From Oceanobacillus sojae (GTDB lineage: Bacteria; Bacillota; Bacilli; Bacillales; Amphibacillaceae), in contig NZ_LT727810.1 in the NCBI RefSeq assembly GCF_900162665.1, forward strand, positions 626,037 through 690,036: a DNA stretch of 64,000 nt, given 5' to 3'. Shown piece by piece: positions 56,240-64,000 of this stretch. Positions within the stretch are counted from its first letter, which is position 1. Each line of letters opens with the position of its first letter. Position numbers and translations under genes: made by a program. The notes beneath the pieces were generated by a model. That model worked only from the letters and a program-made list of their open reading frames with translations. It had not been told where the DNA came from and ran no database searches.

Positions 56240-57404
56240 TCTGGAGGTGGGAGGAGTCGAGCGCAGCCTGATAAGCATGTTAAATAATTTTAACTATGCA
56301 AATTATCATGTTGATGTCATGCTGTACAGTCATACTGGAGATTTTATGGATCAATTGCCGGAGCAGCCTAATCTGCTGAAAGAATCAGACATCTATAAAA
56401 CGTTCCGGATGTCTATCAAGGATATTTTTAAATCAGGACATCTGACTATTGGGCTGGCCCGTTTATTGGCGAAATATAAGGCTCTCAGAAATCAAGGCTC
56501 AGAAACGGGCTATAAACAAATGCAGTACATGTGGAGGTATGCATTGCCATTTTTACCAAAGCTGGAAGCAGCGTATGATGTGGCAATAAGCTATTTATGG
56601 CCGCATTATTTTGTGGCAGAAAGGGTTAAGGCTAAGGTGAAAATTGCGTGGATACATACAGACTTTTCTGTAGTGGAAACCGATGAAACAGTCGATATAA
56701 GCATGTGGATGAAATTCGATTATATTATTGCAGTTTCCGAGGAATGTAAAAAGGCATTTATAAACAAATATCCTATTTTAAAGAAGAAAGTTACTGTTAT
56801 CGAAAATATTACTTCACCCGATCTTATCCAGGCATTAGCAGCAGAAAAGCTTGAAAATCCAATGATTTACGATAATCGTTTTAAAATTATTACCGTAGCC
56901 AGATTATCTCATGCAAAGGGTATTGATAATGCAGTCCGGGCGCTGAAACTTTTAAAAGAAAGAGGCTATCACAACCTTGCCTGGTATGTTGTCGGCTATG
57001 GCGGAGACGAGGAAATGATTCGAAGTCTTATATCTGATTATAAACTTCAGGATAACTTTTATTTGTTAGGAAAAAAAATCAATCCATATCCATATATGAA
57101 GGAAGCAGACCTTTATGTTCAGCCCTCCCGCTATGAAGGTAAGGCAGTAACGGTCAGTGAAGCACAAATTCTTGCAAAGCCGGTGCTGATAACAAATTAT
57201 TCTACTGCTAAAAGTCAAATTATGGAGGGATATGATGGGATGATTTGTGAATTATCTGTTGATGGTTTAGCGGATGGTATAGAGGAACTGTATCATAATT
57301 TAAAATTAAGGAAGAAATTAGCTCATCATTGTTCCATGTCCAATTTTAATAACTCTACCCACGAATTAAGTAAGCTGTATGATTTAATTATATCGTCGTG
57401 TTAA
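56211..57404 (+). CDS. Glycosyltransferase family 4
   Basis: This enzyme has 397 residues. The start LIASFDLEVGGVERSLISML sets the pattern for a subgroup repeated at 58,643, 59,867 and 61,042. The donor site is YVQPSRYEGKAVTVSEAQILAKPV-like near residue 305, and a helix-rich middle has SYLWPHYFVAERVKAKVKIAW. ATG 56211 is chosen by GAGGG 8 nt before; ATG 56196 and 56205 are in frame. Specificity is unknown. Confidence 0.85.
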   Translation: MGNILIASFDLEVGGVERSLISMLNNFNYANYHVDVMLYSHTGDFMDQLPEQPNLLKESDIYKTFRMSIKDIFKSGHLTIGLARLLAKYKALRNQGSETGYKQMQYMWRYALPFLPKLEAAYDVAISYLWPHYFVAERVKAKVKIAWIHTDFSVVETDETVDISMWMKFDYIIAVSEECKKAFINKYPILKKKVTVIENITSPDLIQALAAEKLENPMIYDNRFKIITVARLSHAKGIDNAVRALKLLKERGYHNLAWYVVGYGGDEEMIRSLISDYKLQDNFYLLGKKINPYPYMKEADLYVQPSRYEGKAVTVSEAQILAKPVLITNYSTAKSQIMEGYDGMICELSVDGLADGIEELYHNLKLRKKLAHHCSMSNFNNSTHELSKLYDLIISSC

Positions 57405-57459
57405 CGACTATTCAAAGAGGCGTAAGATACACGTACGGATAGAAAAAACGAGGTGTAAT

Positions 57460-58599
57460 ATGAAAATTTACACAATCACATGTCATGGTGCCTACAATCA
57501 TGGAGCCTCATTACAGGCATTTGCATTATTAAGATATTTAACCCAATGTAGTCATGATGTAGAAATCATTGATTATAAACCAGCGTATTTAAGCAATCAT
57601 TATAAATTATTTCGAATCAATAATCCGAAATGGGAGAAGAATTTGCTGACAAAGCTATTTTATTTAGGAATTAAAGTTCCATTAAGAATACCAGGATTGA
57701 AAAGGAAAAGAGCTTTTGATCAATTTACAGCTTCTTATTTAACAGTAACAAAAAGTCAATACCGCTCTAATGAGGAATTAAAGAATAAACTGCCTGAAAG
57801 AGATGTTTATTTATGCGGAAGTGATCAGATTTGGAATGGTCTTTATCAAAATGGGAAAGACCCAGCCTTTTATTTAGATTTTGTACCAAAAGGAAAAACA
57901 AAAGCGTCTTTTGCTGCCAGCTTTGCTACAGAAGAAATTGCAGCGGATCTGATTCCATTTGTTCAAAAAAGAATAAAAAGGCTGGATGGAATAAGCGTCA
58001 GGGAAAAAAGCGGTATTAGCATCCTGAATAGAATGGGAATCTATAATGGAAAACAGGTTGTGGACCCTGCTCTCTTACTAACCAGAAGAGATTGGAATGA
58101 AATAGGAAAAAAACAATTTCATGATAAGTATATTCTGGTCTATGATTTTGATAATAATCAGCTGATAAAGGAGATTGCTGTAAAGATTTCAAAAGAGAAG
58201 AACTTGAAAATATACAGCATCAACCCAGGAAAGGTAAATTATGCGGATAAGTATTTCCGGTATGCCGGTCCGGATGTGTTTATTTCCCTTGTCCGAGATG
58301 CAGCCTTTATTATTTCCAACTCATTTCATGCCGCAGTATTTTCAGTACTGTATCAAAAAGACTTTGCCATTGTAAACAGAAGAGAATCTATCAATACGAG
58401 AATGAGGGATTTTCTGGAGGATTTAAAATTAGAATCAAGGCTAGTACATCCATGTTATAAAATGAAAGATTTATTAAATCCAATAGACTATAAAGAAAGT
58501 GAATTGATTCTTAACGGGAAAATTGCTCAATCTAAACTGTATTTAGATATTGTTTTACATTCCGGGGAAGTGAGAGAGCCGTTAAGCGAAAATAGATAA
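57460..58599 (+). CDS. Polysaccharide pyruvyl transferase family protein
   Basis: This enzyme has 379 residues. The start ITCHGAYNHGASLQAFAL, the central CGSDQIWN near residue 120, and the late NSFHAAVFSVLYQKDF near 290 are those of the pyruvyl transferase family (EpsI/EpsO/CsaB type). It would add a ketal pyruvate to a sugar, giving the polymer a negative charge. The ATG at 57460 has GAGGTG. It stands alone between two GT4 genes. Confidence 0.85.
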   Translation: MKIYTITCHGAYNHGASLQAFALLRYLTQCSHDVEIIDYKPAYLSNHYKLFRINNPKWEKNLLTKLFYLGIKVPLRIPGLKRKRAFDQFTASYLTVTKSQYRSNEELKNKLPERDVYLCGSDQIWNGLYQNGKDPAFYLDFVPKGKTKASFAASFATEEIAADLIPFVQKRIKRLDGISVREKSGISILNRMGIYNGKQVVDPALLLTRRDWNEIGKKQFHDKYILVYDFDNNQLIKEIAVKISKEKNLKIYSINPGKVNYADKYFRYAGPDVFISLVRDAAFIISNSFHAAVFSVLYQKDFAIVNRRESINTRMRDFLEDLKLESRLVHPCYKMKDLLNPIDYKESELILNGKIAQSKLYLDIVLHSGEVREPLSENR

Positions 58600-58642
58600 A
58601 ATGAAGTAACATAGGGAAACAAAGCAGGGGGTGAAAATAAAA

Positions 58643-59833
58643 ATGAAAAAGAATATTTTATTTGTGATTGACTCATTAGATATTGCCGGGGCAGAGAAGA
58701 GCTTAGTATCTCTATTATCCATGCTGGATTATTCAAAATTCAATGTAGATTTACAACTATTTTCCTTTGACAATATTTTAGAAAAAATGTTGCCAAAACA
58801 AGTAAATGTACTTCCACCATTGAGCTATACAACTTTTACAAATCGAACTATAAAACATTCTATGCAATATGTCCTTTCAAAAAAAGCGGTTCAAATGTTT
58901 TTTTCAAGAATCAGATACTCTATCGCAATTTACAAAAAGGACTATCATAATACGAAACGGGCTATTCTTTATTGGAAAAGCGCGTCAAAAGTAATAGAAA
59001 ACAATAATAAAAAGTACGATGTGGCAATCAGCTATGCGCAAGGGGTTCCTACTTATTATGTAGCAGAAAAAGTGAAAGCAGAGAAAAAGCTTGCCTGGGT
59101 TAACGCTACATACATAATAGATGAGGAAGATATAGCATTCCAAAAGAAATATTATAATCACTATCATAAAATTATAGCTGTATCAAGAACAGCTGAAAAA
59201 GAATTATTAGAACGTTTTCCTTATTATGAAGATAAAATAGAGGTAATGTACGATATCAATAACCCACGGCTTATCTTCCAAATGGCGGAGACAGGAAATA
59301 ATTATCAGGATTCTTTTCATGGAATAAAAATTTTAACCATCGGTCGGTTATCTGCTCAAAAAGGTTATGATATTGCTCTTCAGGTATGCAAAATACTGAA
59401 AGAAAAAAGAATTCATTTTAAGTGGTATGTTTTAGGGAAAGGACCTTTAAAAGAAGAAATAGAAGAGGATATAAAAAGATATCAATTAGAAAAGCACTTT
59501 ATTTTATTAGGGGTTGAGGCAAATCCGTATCCGTTTATTGAGCATGCTGATATGTATGTGCAGACCTCCAGATTTGAGGGATTCGGTCTTGCAATTGCTG
59601 AAGCAAGAATGCTAAATACGCCTGTTGTAACAACAAAGTTTGATGCAGTCTATAATCAAATGATTCATGAAAAAAATGGGCTTGTTGTAGATATGGATCC
59701 GGAAGCTGTTGCAGAAGGGATATTAAGATTAATCAATGAGCCTGAGCTTAGACAAAGTATCATAGATTATCTGAAGCGGGAAAAAAAGGGGAATACGGAG
59801 GAAATAAAGAAGTTCTATCAATTTATTGGATAA
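58643..59833 (+). CDS. Glycosyltransferase family 4
   Basis: This enzyme has 396 residues. It begins ILFVIDSLDIAGAEKSLVSL and has YVAEKVKAEKKLAWVNATY in the middle and YVQTSRFEGFGLAIAEARML as the donor site. It is a close relative of the GT4 enzymes at 56,211 and 59,867. ATG 58643 follows AGGGGGTG; GTG 58631 overlaps that site. Confidence 0.85.
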   Translation: MKKNILFVIDSLDIAGAEKSLVSLLSMLDYSKFNVDLQLFSFDNILEKMLPKQVNVLPPLSYTTFTNRTIKHSMQYVLSKKAVQMFFSRIRYSIAIYKKDYHNTKRAILYWKSASKVIENNNKKYDVAISYAQGVPTYYVAEKVKAEKKLAWVNATYIIDEEDIAFQKKYYNHYHKIIAVSRTAEKELLERFPYYEDKIEVMYDINNPRLIFQMAETGNNYQDSFHGIKILTIGRLSAQKGYDIALQVCKILKEKRIHFKWYVLGKGPLKEEIEEDIKRYQLEKHFILLGVEANPYPFIEHADMYVQTSRFEGFGLAIAEARMLNTPVVTTKFDAVYNQMIHEKNGLVVDMDPEAVAEGILRLINEPELRQSIIDYLKREKKGNTEEIKKFYQFIG

Positions 59834-59866
59834 CATAATATGCGCCTGTAGAAAGAGGGTAGCAGT

Positions 59867-61042
59867 ATGAAGTCGAAAATGTTATTTATGCTGATCAATA
59901 TGAATATTGGCGGCACGGAAAAGGCATTGCTTAATAGGATAGCAGAAATACCTGAACATAAATATGATATTACGATTCTAATGCTGGAGAAATATGGAGG
60001 CTTTTTGAATGCAATTCCAAATCATGTCAACGTGGAATACGTGCATGAATACTCTGAAATAAAAGGAATGGTTACGAATCCCCCCAGACGGACTATATGG
60101 AATCTTATTAAAAAAGGCCGGCTTATTAGAGCAATAACTTTCTCGCTGATATATGGATTGTCCCGAATCCTGAAAAATAAAAGTATTTTTTTAAAATATA
60201 TATTAAGGAATATTGCGGATATAAAAAATGAATATGATGTAGCTATAGCTTATGCAGGTCCGATGGATCTCATAAGCTATTTTGTTATTCATAAAATAAG
60301 TGCTGAAAAAAAGCTGCAATGGATTCATTTTGATGTGACGAAGGTTGGGTTTGATCTGCCATTTGCCAAAAGATTGTATCCTGAATTTGACAGAATCTAT
60401 ACGGTGTCAAATGAGGGAAAAGACCTTTTAGTTCATATACTGCCTGAATTACAAAGTAATATAGATTCCTGTCCTAATAAAATCTCTTCTGAGTTAATTT
60501 TACAAATGGCAGATGAAGGGGCCGGCTTCAATGATGAGTTTGATGGCATAAGAATATTAACTATCGGACGATTAAGTAAAGAAAAAGGACAGGATCTTGT
60601 TATTCCAGTATTAGCAAAGCTGAAAGAAAAGGGATATAAAGTCAGATGGTACTGCGTTGGAGAAGGTAACAGCAGATCTGCATATGAATTTCTTATTAAG
60701 AAATATCATGTTGAAAGAGAATTTATCTTATTAGGAGCACATCCAAATCCTTATCCCTTTTTAAAACAATGTGATATTTACGTGCAGCCATCCCGGCATG
60801 AAGGCTTCTGTATAACGCTTGGAGAAGCTAAGGTCTTTGGGAAACCGATAATTACGACTAATTTTACAGGTGCTCATGAGCAAATAGTTCATCAAAAGAA
60901 TGGTCTAATAACTAATATTGATGAAGAAGAAATATACAATTCGGTTGAATATTTAATAAGTAATGAAGAAAAAAGGAAAAGGTTTGAGGAAAATTTAATA
61001 ATTGAAACGCAAAAAATTCTAGTAGTAAAGGAGTCAATTTAA
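59867..61042 (+). CDS. Glycosyltransferase family 4
   Basis: This enzyme has 391 residues. It begins FMLINMNIGGTEKALLNRIA, has ISAEKKLQWIHFDVTKVGF in the middle, and ends with the donor site YVQPSRHEGFCITLGEAKVF. It shares one base (stop/start overlap) with the next gene, and its sequence is very like that gene. The ATG at 59867 has AAAGAGGG. Confidence 0.86.
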   Translation: MKSKMLFMLINMNIGGTEKALLNRIAEIPEHKYDITILMLEKYGGFLNAIPNHVNVEYVHEYSEIKGMVTNPPRRTIWNLIKKGRLIRAITFSLIYGLSRILKNKSIFLKYILRNIADIKNEYDVAIAYAGPMDLISYFVIHKISAEKKLQWIHFDVTKVGFDLPFAKRLYPEFDRIYTVSNEGKDLLVHILPELQSNIDSCPNKISSELILQMADEGAGFNDEFDGIRILTIGRLSKEKGQDLVIPVLAKLKEKGYKVRWYCVGEGNSRSAYEFLIKKYHVEREFILLGAHPNPYPFLKQCDIYVQPSRHEGFCITLGEAKVFGKPIITTNFTGAHEQIVHQKNGLITNIDEEEIYNSVEYLISNEEKRKRFEENLIIETQKILVVKESI

Positions 61043-62064
61043 TGAAGAAAAAAGTATTGTTTATGGTTACTACAATGGATGTAGGTGGGGTTGAAAAATC
61101 ACTGCTTTCGTTACTATCTGTTTTACCAAAAGAAAAGTATGACATAACGATTATGTTCTTAAATAAACAGGGAGAATTTTTAAAAGCAATACCTGATTGG
61201 GTAAAAACAGAGGAAGTAGATTGGTTTACCAAAGTTTGGAGTTTAATTAGACAGTCTCCCCCAAAAACCTTTCGTGAGTATTTAAAAAGGAAAAGGTTTT
61301 TAGAAGCATTTAACTTTGGGTTAATATATTTTCTTTCCAGAGAATTAAAAAATAGAATTCTTCTTTATAGATATTATTTTCAACGTGTACCGAAAAATCC
61401 AAAACAGTATGATATTGCTATTGCCTATCAAGGTCCTACAGAAGTAATTGATTATTACATAATTAATAAGGTGAGGGCAAAAAAGAAAATATCCTGGGTA
61501 CATTTTGATGTTTCAAAGCATTTTATTGACCAAGGTTTATATAAAAAATTATATAGAAAATTTGATAAAATATACGTTGTTTCACACGAGGCAAGGGAAC
61601 AATTAATAAATAGAATTCCTAATTTAACACAGAAGACAGAAGTATTTCTAAATATTGTTTCGGAAAAAATAATTAAGAATTTATCTACAGAAAAAATTGA
61701 ATTTGATGAAGAATATAAAGGTACACGTATTCTAACAGTCGGAAGAATTGCTCACGAAAAAGGGCAGGATATTGCAGTAAAGGTTTTAGCAAAGTTACGT
61801 AATGCCGGATATGAAGTAAGATGGTATTGTGTAGGAGGTAAAGAGTATAAACACGAATACGAGAAACTAACTAGTCTGATAAATCATTATGGTTTATCAG
61901 ATCATTTTATTTTATTAGGTCCTAAATTGAATCCATATCCATATATATCAAAAACAAATCTATATGTCCAACCATCAAGACACGATGTGTTTTGCAACTT
62001 AAAAGGTTACAAGATTGCAATGAAAAGGTTAGAACTTTGCCAGCCCGTATTTTATTATGATTGA
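61042..62064 (+). pseudogene. Glycosyltransferase family 4, 3' end replaced by IS21 sequence
   Basis: About 315 residues follow the paralogue at 59,867, starting FMVTTMDVGGVEKSLLSLLS. After YVQPSRH (codons ending near 61,984) the match stops: the expected EGFC...LGEAK donor site is replaced by a short unrelated tail read from the insertion sequence, and the frame ends at 62064. The lost part holds the second donor-binding Glu, so the product is very probably inactive. The missing 3' part is not found on the other side of the element. Confidence 0.82.
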
Positions 62065-62471
62065 TGATTGGAAAGCGCATGTGTGACGCGATAACTATCC
62101 CCAGTAAAGCTCAAAATGTGCGCGTGGTGAATAACTCGATCTACTAATGCAGCTGTTAAACGCGCATCTGTAAATATTCTATTCCATTGACTAAATTCTA
62201 AATTGGATGTAATCACGAGGCTAGACCTCTCATACCAATCAGATATCAATTGGAATAATAATTCAGCGCCTTCCTTACTAAATGGAACATATCCCATCTC
62301 GTCTAAAATAATCATCTCTACTTTATTAAACCTATTGCGTAAGGCTTGAAAGCGTCCTTCTCTCCAAGACTTTTCAAGTAGTTCTACCAAATCGGCCACT
62401 CGATAGAAACGGATTTCATATCCAGATCTACATGCCTTTCGACCAAGCGCTGTAACCAGATGAGACTTACC
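61986..62471 (-). mobile_element. istB: IS21-type remnant: istB 3' part and end, minus strand
   Basis: The minus-strand frame ending at 62055 reads as an IstB ATPase from GKSHLVTALGRKACRSG to its C-terminus, with Walker B MIILDEMGYVPFS and SWREGRFQALRNRF. The 5' part including most of Walker A is missing. To the left, TGTGTTTTGCAACTTAAAAG (61986-62005) begins a likely IS end, with the related repeats TTGCAACTTAAAAGGTTA and TTGCAATGAAAAGGTTAG (61993-62033), as the multiple terminal repeats of IS21. No istA is present. Confidence 0.75.
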
Positions 62472-62493
62472 TTTATAGAAAGCTTTACATAAG

Positions 62494-62964
62494 GGGAAAA
62501 CGCATTTGGCCACTGGGCTCGGAATAGAAGCCATACAAAAAGGATATAAAGTCTCTTTTATTTCCATGGGGCAACTGATTCAAACATTAAAAACAGAAGA
62601 AGTTACTAGAAAATCACAAACGAGAATGAAACGAGTTCGTTCCTCTCATTTAGTGATTATTGATGATTTAATGTTTATGGCAATGGATACACGTGAAGCG
62701 AATTTATTTTTCCATCTTATTAACGACCTTTATGATAAGGCTTCAATTATATTAACTTCTAATAAAGGACCAAATGAATGGGGAGAATTACTAGGTGACC
62801 CAGGGATTACAACGGCCATCCTAGATAGAATCTTACATCGAGCTGAAGTTATTCATTTTCATGATGATGATAGTTATCGAATGAAACACCGTTCTTCCAT
62901 TTTCATGGAAGAAAGTGTCCAAATTTAATTAGCAAAAAGTGTTCATTTCTACTTGACGCTCACA
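62494..62964 (+). mobile_element. istB: IS21-type remnant: second istB 3' part and end, plus strand
   Basis: The plus-strand frame to 62928 reads GKTHLATGLGIEAIQKGYK and on through VIIDDLMFMAMD, STSNKG-type box (ILTSNKGPNEWGE) and ILDRILHRAEVIHFHDDDSYR. It is a different IstB from the minus-strand one. The first two thirds of Walker A and everything before it are gone. CTTGACGCTCACA (62952-62964) looks like the outer end of an IS21-type element. Twenty-two bases (62472-62493) separate the two broken genes, which face away from each other. Confidence 0.75.
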
Positions 62965-62978
62965 ACGACTTATTTTTT

Positions 62979-63320
62979 ATGTATTTTTATAATCTATTTA
63001 AGATTAATTCTATTAGCTTTCAGGAATTTTCAAGTAAATTAGATAAATGTATTGAAGAAGCAATTCTGTTTTTACAAAAGAGAAATAATATTAATATTCG
63101 TGAAAAGAATTTTTATAGAAAATTATTTTATTTGGAATATATTGCATTAGCTTTTGAATTTAACATTAATATATTCCATGGAAGTCAGAGACGGATTGAA
63201 GAAGAATTAGATTATTTTTATGAATTCTTTAAAATGTTTGAGGATGCTGAGAATAATATAACACCCCTTAATCCGGAAGTTGGAAATAATTTATATGTTA
63301 AAGAAAAGTCAGTCATTTAA
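62979..63320 (+). CDS. Hypothetical protein, perhaps truncated at its start
   Basis: Up to 113 residues, rich in Phe, Ile, Asn, Glu and Lys, mostly helical by composition, with no membrane helix. I do not recognise it. ATG 62979 has no ribosome site, and the frame is open back into the IS end at 62964, so the real start may have been removed by the insertion. The very AT-rich coding differs from the eps genes upstream. Confidence 0.4.
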   Translation: MYFYNLFKINSISFQEFSSKLDKCIEEAILFLQKRNNINIREKNFYRKLFYLEYIALAFEFNINIFHGSQRRIEEELDYFYEFFKMFEDAENNITPLNPEVGNNLYVKEKSVI

Positions 63321-63356
63321 ATAATTACGATGAATGCAGATAGGAGCGTGTTTAAT

Positions 63357-64000
63357 TTGTTGATTCTTAAAAATTTAATTAGTAAATTAAGTCAAATGAA
63401 TATTGGCTTAGATAGATATATTAAATTCATTGAATATGTAAGAGGAATATACAGATATCCAACAAAAATGCTTGGGCGAAATATATCTGAAGATCTGCAT
63501 AGATCCACGGATATCCTTGTTATTGCTGCTCATCCTGACGATGAAATATTAGGTTTAGGTGCGACATTACATCGCCATAGAAAAGATGGAGATAAGATAA
63601 TGGTTACCTATGTAACAAATGGAACAGCCGGCGAAGGTGCGAGTTGGAAAACGAAAGTCAACGATTCAAAAATAATAGCAGAGGTAAGATTCAATGAAGG
63701 GTTAAAAGGATTAAAATTACTTGATATCTTAGAAAGAAACATACTTTGTTTAGGCTATCCGGATGCAGGAACCCATCGTTATTTAAAAAATATTGCAAGA
63801 GATCTTAATAAGTTAATAAAAAAGACAAAACCAAAAAGAATTTATGTTCATTGTATTGAGGGCGGTCACAGTGATCACGATATTACTAGTTTTGTTGTAA
63901 AATCAGTTTGTAAGAAATTAAAGTTTGATAATGTATTCGAATGGGCTGAATATAACCAGATACAACCATTAGGAACAAGGAATATAAATTTTGCTAATTC
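63357..64000 (+). CDS. PIG-L/LmbE-family deacetylase, 3' end beyond window
   Basis: The frame is open to the window end (about 214 residues seen). The metal-site motif AAHPDDEILGLGATL lies near residue 60, and the second motif HCIEGGHSDHD near 170, both typical of zinc-dependent N-acetyl-sugar deacetylases. The start is TTG 63357 (or TTG 63360), with TAGGAGCG about 8 nt before. The N-terminal 50 residues form a short helical extension. It could de-N-acetylate a sugar in the polysaccharide or a lipid carrier precursor; the substrate is not evident. Confidence 0.85.
   Translation, partial: MLILKNLISKLSQMNIGLDRYIKFIEYVRGIYRYPTKMLGRNISEDLHRSTDILVIAAHPDDEILGLGATLHRHRKDGDKIMVTYVTNGTAGEGASWKTKVNDSKIIAEVRFNEGLKGLKLLDILERNILCLGYPDAGTHRYLKNIARDLNKLIKKTKPKRIYVHCIEGGHSDHDITSFVVKSVCKKLKFDNVFEWAEYNQIQPLGTRNINFAN

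Noticed and set aside
62055..62567. Full minus-strand ORF of 170 codons as an intact IstB
   Set aside because: Residues before GKSHL are not IstB-like and are read from the antisense of the neighbouring istB; the true gene is 5'-truncated.
62979..63320. Missing 3' part of the GT4 gene at 61,042
   Set aside because: No frame after the IS remnants resembles the C-terminus of the GT4 paralogues, so the lost end was deleted, not merely displaced.

Overview
The window reads as chromosome of a low-G+C Gram-positive bacterium of the Bacillaceae, most likely an Oceanobacillus/Virgibacillus-type species. This rests on strong AGGAGG-type ribosome sites, sigma-A promoters, cre, NrdR and SinR-type operators, and gene families known from Bacillus. 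The order fadN-fadA-fadE, yusI, gcvH, yusF, yusE, sufCDSUB follows the yusLKJ-yurU region of B. subtilis as I remember it, but the metNPQ genes of that region are absent here. The genus is an inference; no 16S gene or other marker is present.

Layout. 1-5.2 kb: beta-oxidation genes fadN (cut by the window start), fadA and fadE. 5.3-6.1 kb: a six-helix voltage-gated sodium channel on the minus strand. 6.2-9.4 kb: small housekeeping genes and three copies of a repeat with TGTTCAAAAAG ends; one copy contains a perfect 62-bp palindrome inside a cloverleaf-like fold. 9.7-14.9 kb: the SUF iron-sulfur cluster operon sufCDSUB. 15.1-18.8 kb: a coiled-coil/DUF2325-like gene split by one amber codon, a TraB/GumN lipoprotein, and an Rpn-type nuclease gene bracketed by identical 41-bp hairpins. 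18.9-21.4 kb: anaerobic ribonucleotide reductase nrdDG behind two tandem NrdR boxes. 21.8-27.3 kb: a calcium-type P-ATPase, a frameshifted eutH-like remnant, and a 768-residue protein with two isoprenoid-synthase-like halves. 28.3-34.6 kb: a DcuS/DcuR-type two-component system, a DASS carboxylate transporter, a D-malate/tartrate dehydrogenase and a haloacetate-dehalogenase-like hydrolase. These look like one module for uptake and oxidation of a C4 acid. 34.8-42.7 kb: a cre-controlled operon joining a serine hydrolase, a complete peptide-type ABC importer and anhydro-MurNAc kinase AnmK, probably for cell-wall fragment salvage.

43.1 kb to the end: a large exopolysaccharide (eps) cluster. It opens with a promoter whose 17-bp spacer carries an inverted SinR-type box, followed by a second identical box. 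Then come epsA and epsB, an EAR-like antitermination RNA, and epsC, epsD, further glycosyltransferases, an EpsG-type polymerase, galE, an EpsL-type priming transferase, a sugar N-formyltransferase, an EpsN-type aminotransferase, and a SinR homologue encoded inside the cluster. A run of diverged GT4 glycosyltransferases and a pyruvyl transferase follow. EpsC, EpsN and EpsL match the bacillosamine route of B. subtilis, but the formyltransferase stands where the EpsM acetyltransferase would be expected. The run is broken near 61,985 by a composite of two IS21-type remnants lying head to head. A possible gene fragment and a PIG-L/LmbE deacetylase, cut by the window end, follow.
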